Source: Bog-473 sp963817735 | GTDB lineage: Bacteria; Actinomycetota; Acidimicrobiia; Acidimicrobiales; RAAP-2 | Assembly: GCA_963817735.1 (NCBI GenBank) | Contig: CAWFPP010000009.1 | Coordinates: 124,001 to 188,000 of the forward strand | Reading direction: 5' to 3' | Length of the DNA: 64,000 nt | Part shown: piece after piece, positions 43,238 to 52,510 of the stretch | Layout: each line of letters starts with the position of its first letter | Position numbering within the stretch: the stretch's first letter is position 1 | Translations under genes and position numbers: made by a program | Notes under the pieces: model-generated | Databases searched by the model: none | What the model saw: the letters and a program-made list of their open reading frames with translations, nothing else | Told to the model about the DNA's origin: nothing

Positions 43238-44881
43238 ATGTCACAGCCGAACATCCTCGTGATCATGACGGACGAGGAGCGGTACCCCCCGCCGTACGAG
43301 GATGCGTCGATGGCCCGCTTCCGTCGCGAGCAGCTCGGCGCGCGCGAGTCCATCCGGGACGGGGGCCTCGAATTCCACCGGCACTACGCGGGGTCCACGG
43401 CCTGCCTGCCCAGCCGGACCACGCTGTTCACCGGTCAGTACCCGTCGCTGCACGGTGGGACGAACACCGACGGCATGGCGAAGAGGGCCAACGACCCGTC
43501 CATGGGGTGGTTGGACCCCAACTCGGTCCCGACGCTGGGCGACTGGTTCCGGGCCGGCGGCTACGAGACGCATTACCGCGGCAAGTGGCACGTCTCGCAC
43601 GCCGACCTCCTGATCCCCGGGACGCACGAGGGCCTGATGGCCTCGGACGACGCCGGGAAGCCGATCCTCGAGGCGGTGGCGGCCTACAAGGGGGCCGACC
43701 GCCTCGATCCCTACGGGTTCTCGGGCTGGATCGGCCGGGAGCCCCACGGTGCGGCCAAGTCCGACTGCGGCACGGTGCGCGACGGCGTCTTCGCCGAACA
43801 GGTGATCGAGCTCTTCGCCGAGCTGGCCGGCGCCGGCCGTGACGGGCCGTGGTTGGCCGTGGCCTCCTTCGTCAATCCTCACGACATCGCGTTCAACGGC
43901 TGGGCCTGGGAGAATCTGCTCGGCTATCCGGCGGTCGACGACGACACCGTGCCCGCTATCCCCGAGGCGCCCTCGCAGGCGGACTCCTTCGCCGGCCGGC
44001 CGGAGTGCCAGGAGGCATTCGTCAAGGCCTGGCAGGCCATGCTCTACGAGCAACCGACGGACGAGTCGTACCGGCGCCTCTACTACTACCTGCACAAGCT
44101 GGTGGACCGGGCCATCGGTCGTATCCTCGAGTCGCTCGAACAGTCGGGCATGGCCGAGGACACCGTGATCGTGTTCACCTCCGACCACGGCGACCTGGTG
44201 GGTGCCCACGGTGGCCTGATGCAAAAGTGGTACAACGCCTACGACGAAGCCATCCGCGTCCCCCTCCTGGTGCGTGGGCCCGGCATCGTGGCGGCGCCCG
44301 GGGGGTTGCAGACGCCGACCAGTCACGTGGACCTTCTCCCGACGCTGCTCGGCCTGGCCGGCATCGACGTCGAGCGGGCAGCGTCCGTCGTCGCCGTCGA
44401 GCACGACGAGGCCCAGCCGCTGCCCGGCCGGGACCTCAGCCCGGTCCTGCGCGGCGCGGCCACGGCAGAATCCATGGCTGAGCCGCTGTACTTCATGACC
44501 GAGGACGACGTCGGCCGTGGCCTGACGCCCGTGAGCATCGTGAGCGGGAAGGCGTACGAGCCGGTGCCGTACCCGTCGCACGTCGAGTCCGTGATCACCG
44601 CGTTGCCGACCGGTGCCGACGACAGTTCCGAGGTGTGGAAGCTCAACCACTACTACGAGCGGCTCGACGAGTTCGACCAGGCGCACGGGCTGCCCGCGAA
44701 CCCGTTCGCCTCGCCGCCGGCGGAGCCCGCGTGGGAGCTGCACAACCTGACGGCGGATCCCGAGGAACGGCGCAACCGGGCGGCCGACGCCGCCGGGGTG
44801 CTGCGCGACCTCCAGAGCGTCCTGCATGCGCAGCGCGAGGCGAAGCGGCGCCTGCCCCAGTTGCGCAACCGGCCCGCCTGA
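43238..44881 (+). CDS. Type I sulfatase
   Basis: The protein has 547 residues. The N-terminal metal motif is ILVIMTDEERYPPPYE, and the formylglycine site is STACLPSRTTLFTGQY (C-x-P-S-R). A central VFTSDHGDLVGAHGGLMQKW holds the second metal ligand. It would cleave sulfate esters or choline-type esters after Cys conversion by a formylglycine-generating enzyme, which is not in the window. ATG 43238 is preceded by TAGGTT at exactly 6 nt. No signal peptide is visible, so it probably works in the cytoplasm. Confidence 0.9.
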   Translation: MSQPNILVIMTDEERYPPPYEDASMARFRREQLGARESIRDGGLEFHRHYAGSTACLPSRTTLFTGQYPSLHGGTNTDGMAKRANDPSMGWLDPNSVPTLGDWFRAGGYETHYRGKWHVSHADLLIPGTHEGLMASDDAGKPILEAVAAYKGADRLDPYGFSGWIGREPHGAAKSDCGTVRDGVFAEQVIELFAELAGAGRDGPWLAVASFVNPHDIAFNGWAWENLLGYPAVDDDTVPAIPEAPSQADSFAGRPECQEAFVKAWQAMLYEQPTDESYRRLYYYLHKLVDRAIGRILESLEQSGMAEDTVIVFTSDHGDLVGAHGGLMQKWYNAYDEAIRVPLLVRGPGIVAAPGGLQTPTSHVDLLPTLLGLAGIDVERAASVVAVEHDEAQPLPGRDLSPVLRGAATAESMAEPLYFMTEDDVGRGLTPVSIVSGKAYEPVPYPSHVESVITALPTGADDSSEVWKLNHYYERLDEFDQAHGLPANPFASPPAEPAWELHNLTADPEERRNRAADAAGVLRDLQSVLHAQREAKRRLPQLRNRPA

Positions 44882-44938
44882 GCGGCGGCGCCTGACGCGG
44901 CCCCCGCCGCACCGCAGCGCGCCGCAGCGCGCCGCGCC

Positions 44939-45562
44939 TCAGTCGAAGCTCGGGCGCCTGTCCCTGGTGCGCTTGAGCTCGAAGAAGCCGTCCGTCCCCG
45001 TGCACAACAGCACGCCGTCCCAGAGCCGGCCCGCCGCCTCGCCCTTGGGAGCCGGCGTCACGACCGGTCCGAAGATGGCGGTCCCGTTGTAGTGGATGAC
45101 CGGCGTGCCCACGTCGCCGCCGACGGGTTCCATGCCGGCGTTGTGGGACGCCTCGAGTGCGGCGTCGAACTCGTCGGAGGTGGCCGCCTCGGCCAGCGTG
45201 GCCGGCAGGCCGACCTCGGCCAGCGACTCGGCGATGACGGTCTCGGCCTCACCTTCGGCCCGTCCCCGCTGCTCGAGGTGGAATCGGCTGCCGATCGCCG
45301 TGTAGAGCGGGAGGAGGATGTCGGGTCCCTTCATCTGCTCCGCCGCGATGCAGACGCGCACCGGGCCCTTGGCCCGGGCCATGCGCGCCTTGTACTCGTC
45401 GGACAGCTCGTCGCGGCCGGCGTTGAGGATGGCCAGCGACATCACGTGCCACCGGGTGTGGATGTCGCGCACCTGCTCGACCTGCAGCATCCAGCGTGAC
45501 GTGATCCACGCCCAGGGGCACAACGGGTCGAACCAGAAGTCTGCCGTGTCAAGGTCACTCAT
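44939..45562 (-). CDS. Rv2466c-like DsbA-fold (mycothiol-dependent nitroreductase family)
   Basis: The protein has 207 residues. The N-terminal FWFDPLCPWAWITSRWM has the single-cysteine active site of this family, and GTPVIHYNGTAIFGPVVTP is the cis-proline area. In Mycobacterium Rv2466c reduces nitro compounds with mycothiol; here the second cysteine of the usual CPWC is alanine. It is the last gene of a five-gene operon, and its start overlaps the SDR stop (ATGA). Confidence 0.88.
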   Translation of the reverse strand: MSDLDTADFWFDPLCPWAWITSRWMLQVEQVRDIHTRWHVMSLAILNAGRDELSDEYKARMARAKGPVRVCIAAEQMKGPDILLPLYTAIGSRFHLEQRGRAEGEAETVIAESLAEVGLPATLAEAATSDEFDAALEASHNAGMEPVGGDVGTPVIHYNGTAIFGPVVTPAPKGEAAGRLWDGVLLCTGTDGFFELKRTRDRRPSFD

Positions 45563-46311
45563 GGGATCCCTCCGTCAACGCGCAGGATGGCGCCGGATGT
45601 GTACGAGGACGCGCCCGTGGCGAAGTAGAGCGCGGCACCGACGATCTCCTCGGGCTCGCCCGCCCGCCCGAGCGCATGGTGCGGCAGTCCGCGTTCGCGT
45701 GCGGCCGGGCCCCAGGAGTTCTCGGCGATGTCGGTGAGGAACGGGCCGGCCATGATGCAGTTGACCCGCACCGTGGGGCCAAAGGCCTTGGCGAAGCCCT
45801 CGGTCAGCGTGTTCAGGCCCGACTTGGCGGCGTCGTAGGGCAACATGTCGGGGGCGGGACGGAGCGAGCCGGTGCTCGAGACGTTGATGATGGATCCACC
45901 ATACGGGCCATGGGCCATCCTCGTGCCGACGAGCGCGGTGAGCCGGAACGGCCCTTTCATGTTCACGCCGATGACCTTGTCCCACAGCTCCTCGCTCACC
46001 GAGGTGAGGTCGGGGTAGAGGGGCGACATGCCGGCGTTGTTCACCAGCACGTCGACCCGCCCGAAGGTGGCGTAGGCCTGCTCCACCAGGCCGTCGATCT
46101 CGTCCCAGTGCCCCACGTGGCACGCCACCGCCAGCGCCCGGCGGCCCTTGGCCTCGACCTCGGCCGCCACTGCCCGGCAGGCGTCGAGCTTGCGGCTGGT
46201 GACGACGACGTCGGCGCCGGCGTCGGCGAAGGCGAGCACCATGGAACGCCCTAGCCCCCGGCTGCCGCCGGTCACCAGCGCGACCTTGCCGGACAGCGGT
46301 CCGTCCGTCAT
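45559..46311 (-). CDS. SDR family oxidoreductase
   Basis: The protein has 250 residues. The NAD(P) loop VALVTGGSRGLGRSMV, the NAG motif VLVNNAGMSP, the catalytic Ser in INVSSTGSL and YDAAKSG (Y-x-x-x-K) are all present, and the end ILRVDGGIP is typical of classical SDRs. The substrate is an unknown alcohol or ketone. It overlaps both neighbours by ATGA, so it is part of the minus-strand operon at 44.9-48.5 kb. Confidence 0.92.
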   Translation of the reverse strand: MTDGPLSGKVALVTGGSRGLGRSMVLAFADAGADVVVTSRKLDACRAVAAEVEAKGRRALAVACHVGHWDEIDGLVEQAYATFGRVDVLVNNAGMSPLYPDLTSVSEELWDKVIGVNMKGPFRLTALVGTRMAHGPYGGSIINVSSTGSLRPAPDMLPYDAAKSGLNTLTEGFAKAFGPTVRVNCIMAGPFLTDIAENSWGPAARERGLPHHALGRAGEPEEIVGAALYFATGASSYTSGAILRVDGGIP

Positions 46312-47672
46312 CGGACCAGCTCGGCGACGGCCTGTGTGACGGCCTTGGCCATCGGGATGTGCAGCGACTCGTTGGGACCGTGCGCGTTGGAGTGCGGTCC
46401 GAGGACGCCGGTCGCCACGAACTGCGTGCGGGGGAACCCGCGCTGCAGGTCGGCGAGGAACGGGATGGAGCCCCCCTCGCCGACGAAGCCGTGCGGGCGG
46501 CCGAAGCGCTCTTCGGACACCGCGGCCAGCGTGGCGGCGATGTCGGGATTGAGGGGCGGGGCGATCCACCCCTGGGCGGCGGCCTCCATGTCGATGGTGA
46601 CGTGCGCTCCTTCGTCGGTCCGGAGGGCGGAGATCAGGGCATCGGTGGCCGCCTGCGCGTCGACATCGGGCGGGAGGCGCAGCGAGAACTTCAGTGTCGT
46701 GGAGGGCCGCAGCACGTTGCCCCCGTCCCGCGGCGTGGGCAGACCGTCGGCGCCCGTCACCTCGAGGGCGGCCCCCCACGTCCGCGCCGCCAGGCGATCG
46801 ACGGGATCCGGCGTGAGCAGGTGCAGCCCGTCGACGATCGGGGCCGCGCTGTCGGGGAACTCGGCCGCCAGCGCGGTGAGGTTGGCCCGGTGCGCGTCGG
46901 GCATCCCCGCACCCAGCAATTCCGGCAGGAGGATACGGCCATCCTTCTCGTCCTCTATCTGCGACAACATGCGGCGCAGGATCCGGAACGAGGACGGCAC
47001 CACGCCGCCGCCCTGCCCGCTGTGGATGCCCTCTGTCAACACGTCGACCTTCACCGTGGCGACGACGTTCCCGCGGAGCGACGACGTCAACCACAAGCGG
47101 TCGTAGCTGAGCCCGCCCGAATCGAGGCAGATGACGAGCCGGGGCGTGCCGATGCGCCCGGCGAGGTTCTCCAGGTGCGCGGCGAGATCCGGGCTGCCAC
47201 TCTCCTCGCTCGCCTCAATGAGGACGAGCACGCGGCCCTGGCCGCCGCCCGCCGCCACCAGACCCGTCACGGCGGCGAACGTCGCGTAGCCATCGTCCGC
47301 CGTCCCCCGGCCGTAGAGGAGATCGCCCTCGCGTACCGGTTCCCACGGCCCCAGCCCGCTGCGCCACGCGCCGAGCGGCGGCTGCTTGTCCATGTGGCCG
47401 TACACGACGACCGGGTCCCCGGTGCCGCCGTTGTCGATCAGCAGCAACGGGGTGCGGCCCGGCAGCGTGATGATCTCGACCGTCAGCGCGCGGTCCTGGT
47501 CGTGCACCCACGTCGCCAACAACTCCGCCGCCGCCGCGATGGCGCCGCGCTCCTCCCAGTCCGGGTCGAAGGCGGGGGAGAGGCAGGGGATCGTCGTGTA
47601 CTCGCTCAGGGCGGGGAGGATCCGCTCCTCCCACGCTGCGTCGATGTCGATGTCGAGAGCGGGGCCAGTCAC
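46308..47672 (-). CDS. M20 family metallopeptidase
   Basis: The protein has 454 residues. The metal-site motifs are VVYGHMDKQPP, YGRGTADDGYATF, EASEESGSPD and the late NAHGPNESLHI, as in CPDA/carboxypeptidase-type M20 enzymes. It would hydrolyse a dipeptide, an acyl-amino acid or a carbamoyl bond using two zinc ions. GTG 47672 overlaps the stop of the upstream SRPBCC gene (GTGA). The frame is open to 47786, which would add residues without a known motif. Confidence 0.9.
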   Translation of the reverse strand: MTGPALDIDIDAAWEERILPALSEYTTIPCLSPAFDPDWEERGAIAAAAELLATWVHDQDRALTVEIITLPGRTPLLLIDNGGTGDPVVVYGHMDKQPPLGAWRSGLGPWEPVREGDLLYGRGTADDGYATFAAVTGLVAAGGGQGRVLVLIEASEESGSPDLAAHLENLAGRIGTPRLVICLDSGGLSYDRLWLTSSLRGNVVATVKVDVLTEGIHSGQGGGVVPSSFRILRRMLSQIEDEKDGRILLPELLGAGMPDAHRANLTALAAEFPDSAAPIVDGLHLLTPDPVDRLAARTWGAALEVTGADGLPTPRDGGNVLRPSTTLKFSLRLPPDVDAQAATDALISALRTDEGAHVTIDMEAAAQGWIAPPLNPDIAATLAAVSEERFGRPHGFVGEGGSIPFLADLQRGFPRTQFVATGVLGPHSNAHGPNESLHIPMAKAVTQAVAELVR

Positions 47673-48142
47673 GATGCGACGAGCTCGGCCAGGCGGTCGA
47701 GCGACTTGGACATGCCTGTCGCGGTGTGCTGGCCGATTTTGGGGCTCTTCAGGAAGTACGCCTGCTTGTCCTCGCTGAGGTCCCACGACTCGGTGACCTT
47801 GGTCCCCCCGTCCACGGGCTCGAGCTCGTAGCGCCAGATGCGTCCGCCGAGGAAGCGTCCCAACGGCCCCGCCAGGACGGTCTGCCAGGCGATGCGGCGG
47901 TCCTGTTCGAACTCCACCACGGTGTTGGACACCGTGTAGGGCACCCCCATCTTCATCGACATGCCGAACACCGAACCGAGCGTCAGTTGCTGTGCGGCGC
48001 CCTCCTTGGCCTTGACCAGCTGGCCCGAGCCGTCGATCTCGGGGTGACGGGTGGCGTCGGCCAACACGGCGAAGAGGGCGGAGGGTGGCGCCGCAATGAC
48101 GCGGTCCACGCTGACCACGGTGTGCTGCGCGCGCTGCGTCAT
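47669..48142 (-). CDS. SRPBCC (START-like) family protein
   Basis: The protein has 157 residues with a polyketide-cyclase/dehydrase-type fold: VSVDRVIAAPPSALFAVLAD at the start and GGTKVTESWDLSEDKQAYF near the end. These proteins bind hydrophobic ligands in a deep cavity or act as small cyclases/hydratases. The ligand is unknown. It is the second gene of the operon and is coupled to the M20 peptidase. Confidence 0.85.
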   Translation of the reverse strand: MTQRAQHTVVSVDRVIAAPPSALFAVLADATRHPEIDGSGQLVKAKEGAAQQLTLGSVFGMSMKMGVPYTVSNTVVEFEQDRRIAWQTVLAGPLGRFLGGRIWRYELEPVDGGTKVTESWDLSEDKQAYFLKSPKIGQHTATGMSKSLDRLAELVAS

Positions 48143-48176
48143 GAAGACCTCCGGTTCGGTGACGTGGACGGGGAGA

Positions 48177-48533
48177 CTAGATCGCATGCGCCACCAGGTC
48201 GCCCAGCTGCACCCACTCCAAGGTGGCCGCGTGGGTGGCGGCCAGCACGACCGGGGGCGCCATGCCGGCCTCGAAGGCCTCCTGCCAGCGAGCGGCGCAG
48301 AGGCACCACTGGTCGCCGGGCTGCAGGCCGGCGAAGCCGAATTCGGGATGCGGCGTCGACAGGTCGTTGCCGACGGACGCCGAGAAGGCCAGGAACTCCT
48401 CTGTGACCCTGGTGCAGACCGTGTGCACTCCGACGTCCTCCGCGCCGGTGTTGCAGCAGCCGTCGCGGTAGAAGCCGGTGACCGGATCGAAGTTGCAGGG
48501 CTCGAGGGTCTCGCCGAGGACGTTCTGGGCCAT
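48177..48533 (-). CDS. DUF2237 family protein
   Basis: The protein has 118 residues. The signature NVLGETLEPCNFDPVTGFYR and DGCCNTGAEDVGVHTVC, together with GDQWCLCAARWQEA, matches DUF2237. Four or more conserved cysteines suggest metal binding. The biochemical role is unknown. It heads the operon, 34 bp before the SRPBCC gene. Confidence 0.9.
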   Translation of the reverse strand: MAQNVLGETLEPCNFDPVTGFYRDGCCNTGAEDVGVHTVCTRVTEEFLAFSASVGNDLSTPHPEFGFAGLQPGDQWCLCAARWQEAFEAGMAPPVVLAATHAATLEWVQLGDLVAHAI

Positions 48534-48626
48534 GGCTCATTTGACCACGACCCGGGTCTCGCGCCACAAACGCCCTGGTGCGATTCCGCGCCCGTGGTCG
48601 GTCGGGACGCCCGACGTCGTGAGCGG

Positions 48627-49322
48627 TCAGGGTCCTTCGACGGGGGTACCGCCGAAACGGTCGACCCAGGCGAAGGAGCGCACGGGCGCACGTGTCAGGT
48701 GGCGCGCGGGCGTGACGGGACGGCCGAGCACGACGAGGGCGGCCACGGCCACGGTGTCGGGGACGCCGAACAGCGCCCGCACGTCGTCCTCGCGCCGCAC
48801 CGGCATGGTGGTCATGACGCCGCCGAGGCCTTCGGTGCGGGCGGCCAGCAGCAGGCTCCAGACGAAGGGGTAGATGGAGGCGCCGCCGGCGAGGGTGTAG
48901 CGGGGCAGGTCGCGGTCGACCGCCGCCAGCGCGGACAGATCGGCCAGGACGAGCAGGAGGGCGGGCGCGGTATCGAGCGTCTCGGCGAAGCCGGGAGCGG
49001 CGGAACCCGCCTCGGCGAACGGCGCCGAGTTGGCGATGGCCGCCGCCTCGGCGGCGCGGTCGGTCACCGGCGCCCAGGGCACCAGTCCGGCCGACACCAT
49101 GGCCAGGTACTCGTACCACCCGCTGAGGTACAGGTCGCGCAGGGCGGTCCGGCTGGCGGGATCCTTCACGATGATGACCCGCCAGCCCTGCCGGTTGCCG
49201 CCGCTCGGTGCGAAGCGGGCGGTGTCGAGCAACCGGGCCAACACCTCGTCGCCGACGGGCTCGGGGTGGAACCGGCGGGCGGCTCCGGTGCTGCGCAGCG
49301 TGTCGACGAGGTCGAGGTCCAC
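48627..49322 (-). CDS. Nitroreductase family protein
   Basis: The protein has 231 residues. The FMN-binding elements LRSTGAARRFHPEPV, ARFAPSGGNRQGWRVIIV and the late EGLGGVMTTM match the nitroreductase fold. It uses FMN and NAD(P)H to reduce nitro, quinone or enone compounds. GTG 49322 is preceded by a TACGGT box (9 nt) and gives the canonical start; the frame is open to 49382. It diverges from a nitronate monooxygenase, which may link both to nitro-compound metabolism. Confidence 0.9.
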   Translation of the reverse strand: MDLDLVDTLRSTGAARRFHPEPVGDEVLARLLDTARFAPSGGNRQGWRVIIVKDPASRTALRDLYLSGWYEYLAMVSAGLVPWAPVTDRAAEAAAIANSAPFAEAGSAAPGFAETLDTAPALLLVLADLSALAAVDRDLPRYTLAGGASIYPFVWSLLLAARTEGLGGVMTTMPVRREDDVRALFGVPDTVAVAALVVLGRPVTPARHLTRAPVRSFAWVDRFGGTPVEGP

Positions 49323-49371
49323 GGGTGGCCCACCGTAGCGGCCGGTGGGCGCGGTGGGTAAGAGTGCGGGT

Positions 49372-50448
49372 GTGCGTCCCACCGATCGGTCGAACCCCTC
49401 GGCCTCCCCGGTCGGTGGCCGCCCCCGGTGGCGGGAACTCTCCCGCTGGCCGCTCGTCGTGGCACCGATGGCCGCCGGGCCCTCGACGGTCGACCTGGTG
49501 GTGGCCAGCGCTGCCGCCGGCGCGTTGGGCTTCCTGGCCGGCGGCTACAAGACACCGGCCGTCTTGGCCGGGGAGATGGACGGGGTGCGGGCGGCCGGCG
49601 TGGACGCCTTCGGCGTCAACCTCTTCGTCCCGGGCGAGCCGACGGCTGATCGCCCCGGCCTGGCCGCGTATCTGGCCCGGCTCGAGCCCGAGGCCGCCGC
49701 CCTGGGCGTGACGCTGGGCGAGGCGACATGGACCGACGACGACTACCCGGGCAAGGTCGAGGCTCTCCTGGCCGCGCCGCCGGCGGTGGTCAGCTTCACC
49801 TTCGGCATTCCGTCGGTCGACGTCATCCGCGCCCTGCAGGCGGCGGGGACCGCCGTCCTTCTCACGGTGACCACGCCGGAGGAGGCGTTCGTGGCGTTGC
49901 GGGCGGCGCCCGACGGCCTGGCCCTGCAAGGTGCGGAGGCCGGCGCCCACCGTGGCAGCCTGGCCAACGACGACCGCCCGGACCAGGACCGACCGGTGCG
50001 GGCACTCCTGGCCGCCGTGCGCCGGCGCACGCTCGCGCCTCTGGTCGCCGCCGGTGGGGTGGGCGGCCCCGACGACGTGACCGACCTGCTGGCCCGGGGG
50101 GCCGACCTGGTCCAGGCGGGCACGGCCTTCCTCCGCTGCCCCGAGAGCGGTGCGCCGGAACTGCAGAAGGACGCCCTCGGTTCGGGGGTGTTCGGGCGGA
50201 CCGCCGTCACCCGCGCCTTCAGCGGCCGGCGGGCGCGTGCGCTCGTCAACGCCATGGTGCAGGCCCATCCCGGAGCGCCTGCCGCCTATCCCGAGATCAA
50301 CAACGCGACCCGGCCACTCCGCGCCGCGGCCGCCCGCGCCGGCGACCCGGGGCACATGAGCCTCTACGCGGGGACCGCGTTCGAACGGGCCGAGGCCCGT
50401 CCGGCGTCCGAGGTGGTCGAGTGGCTGGTGTCGGGAGTGCGGCGGTGA
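49372..50448 (+). CDS. Nitronate monooxygenase (NMO) family protein
   Basis: The protein has 358 residues with a TIM-barrel FMN fold. Motifs are LVVAPMAAGPSTVDLVVASA, LGFLAGGYKTPAVLAGEM, DAFGVNLFVPGEPT, VVSFTFGIPS, LALQGAEAGAHRGS and LVAAGGVGG. NMOs oxidise propionate 3-nitronate, a toxin, to malonic semialdehyde. I chose GTG 49372 with a TAAGAG box 7 nt upstream; GTG 49345 is an alternative. It overlaps the next gene by 4 bp and diverges from the nitroreductase. Confidence 0.9.
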   Translation: MRPTDRSNPSASPVGGRPRWRELSRWPLVVAPMAAGPSTVDLVVASAAAGALGFLAGGYKTPAVLAGEMDGVRAAGVDAFGVNLFVPGEPTADRPGLAAYLARLEPEAAALGVTLGEATWTDDDYPGKVEALLAAPPAVVSFTFGIPSVDVIRALQAAGTAVLLTVTTPEEAFVALRAAPDGLALQGAEAGAHRGSLANDDRPDQDRPVRALLAAVRRRTLAPLVAAGGVGGPDDVTDLLARGADLVQAGTAFLRCPESGAPELQKDALGSGVFGRTAVTRAFSGRRARALVNAMVQAHPGAPAAYPEINNATRPLRAAAARAGDPGHMSLYAGTAFERAEARPASEVVEWLVSGVRR

Positions 50449-50927
50449 GCGCCCGCCAGACGAAGACGATCGAGTTCACGCCGCCCGACGAGGGAGCCGT
50501 GGCCGACGCGCTGCGCACGCTGCGCGCCGCCGGCAGCGGCTGGGTCAACCTGATGCCCGGCATCGACGAGGAGGCCTCCGACGTGCACCCCCGGGCCGGG
50601 CTCTTCGCTTTCTTCGGGAACAACGCGGCCCCGGTGACGATGACCACGCTGATGCCACCCAAGAAGGACCGCAGCACGACCGAGGGGGTGACGATCGGCG
50701 TCATGCATCCCACCGGGGGCAAGGCAGTGGCGCGGCTGGCAGAGGCGGGCGTGGCCCTGCCCGACGGATGGGTCGTGCGCCAGGACCATGCGCGCCGGGG
50801 GTTGCTGGTGCGCACCCCGGTGGAGGTGGCCGAGCCCGCCGTCGTCGGATGGTCGGTGCGCGCCGGGACGGCGTTGTGCCGGGCCGAGATGACCGGCCGC
50901 TGGCGCGCCGTGGTCTACCTTCCCTGA
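50445..50927 (+). CDS. Conserved hypothetical protein, 160 residues
   Basis: No family is recognised. The sequence is a mixed alpha/beta domain with GWVNLMPGIDEEA, a central GLFAFFGNNAAPVTMTTLMP and a C-terminal GWSVRAGTALCRAEMTGRWR. It looks soluble. A GTG start overlaps the nitronate monooxygenase stop (GTGA), so the two are coupled. Confidence 0.7.
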   Translation: MSARQTKTIEFTPPDEGAVADALRTLRAAGSGWVNLMPGIDEEASDVHPRAGLFAFFGNNAAPVTMTTLMPPKKDRSTTEGVTIGVMHPTGGKAVARLAEAGVALPDGWVVRQDHARRGLLVRTPVEVAEPAVVGWSVRAGTALCRAEMTGRWRAVVYLP

Positions 50928-50990
50928 GCGCGTCCGCCGGACACGAGATCGCGCCGCGGCGCGCGCAACGTCCGGGCGGCTCCGTCCGCC

Positions 50991-51293
50991 TCAGTCCCGC
51001 CGGACGTGTTTGCCGGCTGGGACCTCCGCGTCGACGACGTCGGAACCTCCGGGTGGGTCGGCGGAGTCGGCGGCTTGGGCACTGTCAACGGGCGGCAGAT
51101 CGACGTCGGCGAGGTCCGGCTCCTTTTGGCAGGTGGGGCACGGGTTCAATACCTGGTCCCAGACCGCGCCCGGCAACGCCTTCATGGACTGCGTGGAGCG
51201 TGCGCAGAGCGTCTGACCGGGCGCTCCCTCGAGGTGCCACGTCCGCAGACCGCCTATGTCCGTCTGCTGCACCCATACGCACCTGGCCGTCAT
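50991..51293 (-). CDS. Hypothetical protein, 100 residues, CPTC motif
   Basis: A short protein with two cysteine clusters (TARCVWVQ and NPCPTCQKEP) and an acidic, proline-rich tail. It might be a small zinc-binding protein. Coding bias is fair, but I see no clear ribosome site or relatives. It stands alone between two plus-strand genes. Confidence 0.4.
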   Translation of the reverse strand: MTARCVWVQQTDIGGLRTWHLEGAPGQTLCARSTQSMKALPGAVWDQVLNPCPTCQKEPDLADVDLPPVDSAQAADSADPPGGSDVVDAEVPAGKHVRRD

Positions 51294-51414
51294 GCCATCA
51301 GGTTACGGGCACGCCGGGAAGCGGGGTCCGTCGCCAGTTCGTCCGCCTGGCCGTGCACGCTCGTGATCTGGTCGTTCCCCGTCTCGTCGCGTAACCCCTT
51401 GGTAGCTTCCCCGG

Positions 51415-52491
51415 ATGGCCACGGGAACCGAACGCGACGATGCGGCACTCGAGGCGGGGTTGGGGCGCTGGGTCGCGTCGCATCCCGAAGTCGTGCGCGC
51501 CATGGCGGGCCCCGGCGGTGCGGAGAGTGGGGCCGGAGTGGCGCGGGGGGATGGCGCGCCGCTCGCACTGGTGGCCCTGGCCCACGCCGAGGGCGGGCAA
51601 GCCAACGAAACGATCCTCATCGACCTGGGTCCCTCCCATCCCGGAATCGTCGTGCGCCTGCCGCCGCTCGAGCCCACGTTCCCCGATTACGACCTCGGGC
51701 CACAGGCGCTGGTCCAGAACGTCGTCGCCGCGACAGGGCTGCCGGCGCCGGCGCCGGCGGTGGTCGTGACCGATCCCGGGTGGATCGGCTCGCCCTTCCT
51801 GGCCATGCCGCGCGTGGTGGGGGACATCCCGGGCCCGGCCCCGTACTTCGACCCCTACGTGCGTGACGCCGGGCCCGCGCTGCAGCGCGTCATGCACGAC
51901 CAGCTGCTCGACGCGGTGGCCGCCGTCCATGCCGTCGATTGGGTGGCCGGTGACCTTGGCACCGTCTTGCCGGGGTTGCAGCTCCGCGACGCGGTGCAAC
52001 GCTGGGCGGCGTATGTGGATTGGTCGTCGGAGGGGGAGCCGTTGCCGGCTCTGGAGCAGGCACTCGACTGGTGCGCTCGCCACCTGCCGGCCGAGCGCGC
52101 CACCGTGTTGCTGTGGGGCGACGTGCGACTGGGGAACCTCGTCTTCGACCCCGAGCGGCGGCTCACCGCTGTGCTCGATTGGGACCTGGCGTCGCTCGGC
52201 CCGCGGGAGATGGATCTCGGCTGGTACCTCGGCCTCGAATTCATGATGGAGGCGTTGTTCGGGGGGCGGCTGCCCGGCTTCCCCGGCGCGACCGAGGCAG
52301 TGGAGCGCTACGAGCGACGAACCGGGTACGAGGTGAGGGATCTGGCCTGGCACGAGGTCTTCGCGCTGGCCCGCGCCCTGGCTATCAACGACCGCCACCA
52401 GCGCATCACCGGCGACACCCGCCGGCGTGAGAACCCGATGGGCGACATCCTGCTGGCGCGCCTGCAGGCGGCCTCAGCCGAGGTGGGATGA
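51415..52491 (+). CDS. Phosphotransferase family protein (APH/ACAD10-like)
   Basis: The protein has 358 residues with an aminoglycoside-phosphotransferase fold. The catalytic loop is LLWGDVRLGNLVFDPE, with Trp in place of the usual leading His, and the metal segment is LTAVLDWDLASLGPREMDLG, which is DFG-like. Such actinobacterial proteins often go with acyl-CoA dehydrogenases and P450s and are thought to phosphorylate lipid-like hydroxy acids. ATG 51415 has TAGCTT exactly 6 nt upstream. It runs convergent with the CrtC-like gene. Confidence 0.88.
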   Translation: MATGTERDDAALEAGLGRWVASHPEVVRAMAGPGGAESGAGVARGDGAPLALVALAHAEGGQANETILIDLGPSHPGIVVRLPPLEPTFPDYDLGPQALVQNVVAATGLPAPAPAVVVTDPGWIGSPFLAMPRVVGDIPGPAPYFDPYVRDAGPALQRVMHDQLLDAVAAVHAVDWVAGDLGTVLPGLQLRDAVQRWAAYVDWSSEGEPLPALEQALDWCARHLPAERATVLLWGDVRLGNLVFDPERRLTAVLDWDLASLGPREMDLGWYLGLEFMMEALFGGRLPGFPGATEAVERYERRTGYEVRDLAWHEVFALARALAINDRHQRITGDTRRRENPMGDILLARLQAASAEVG

Positions 52492-52510
52492 GGCGGCACG
52501 GCGGTTCGGT

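Noticed and set aside
44882..44938. GC-rich repeat (GCCGCAGCGCGCCGCAGCGC) between the sulfatase and Rv2466c-like genes as a terminator
   Set aside because: The repeated bases do not form a strong hairpin followed by a T-run on either strand.
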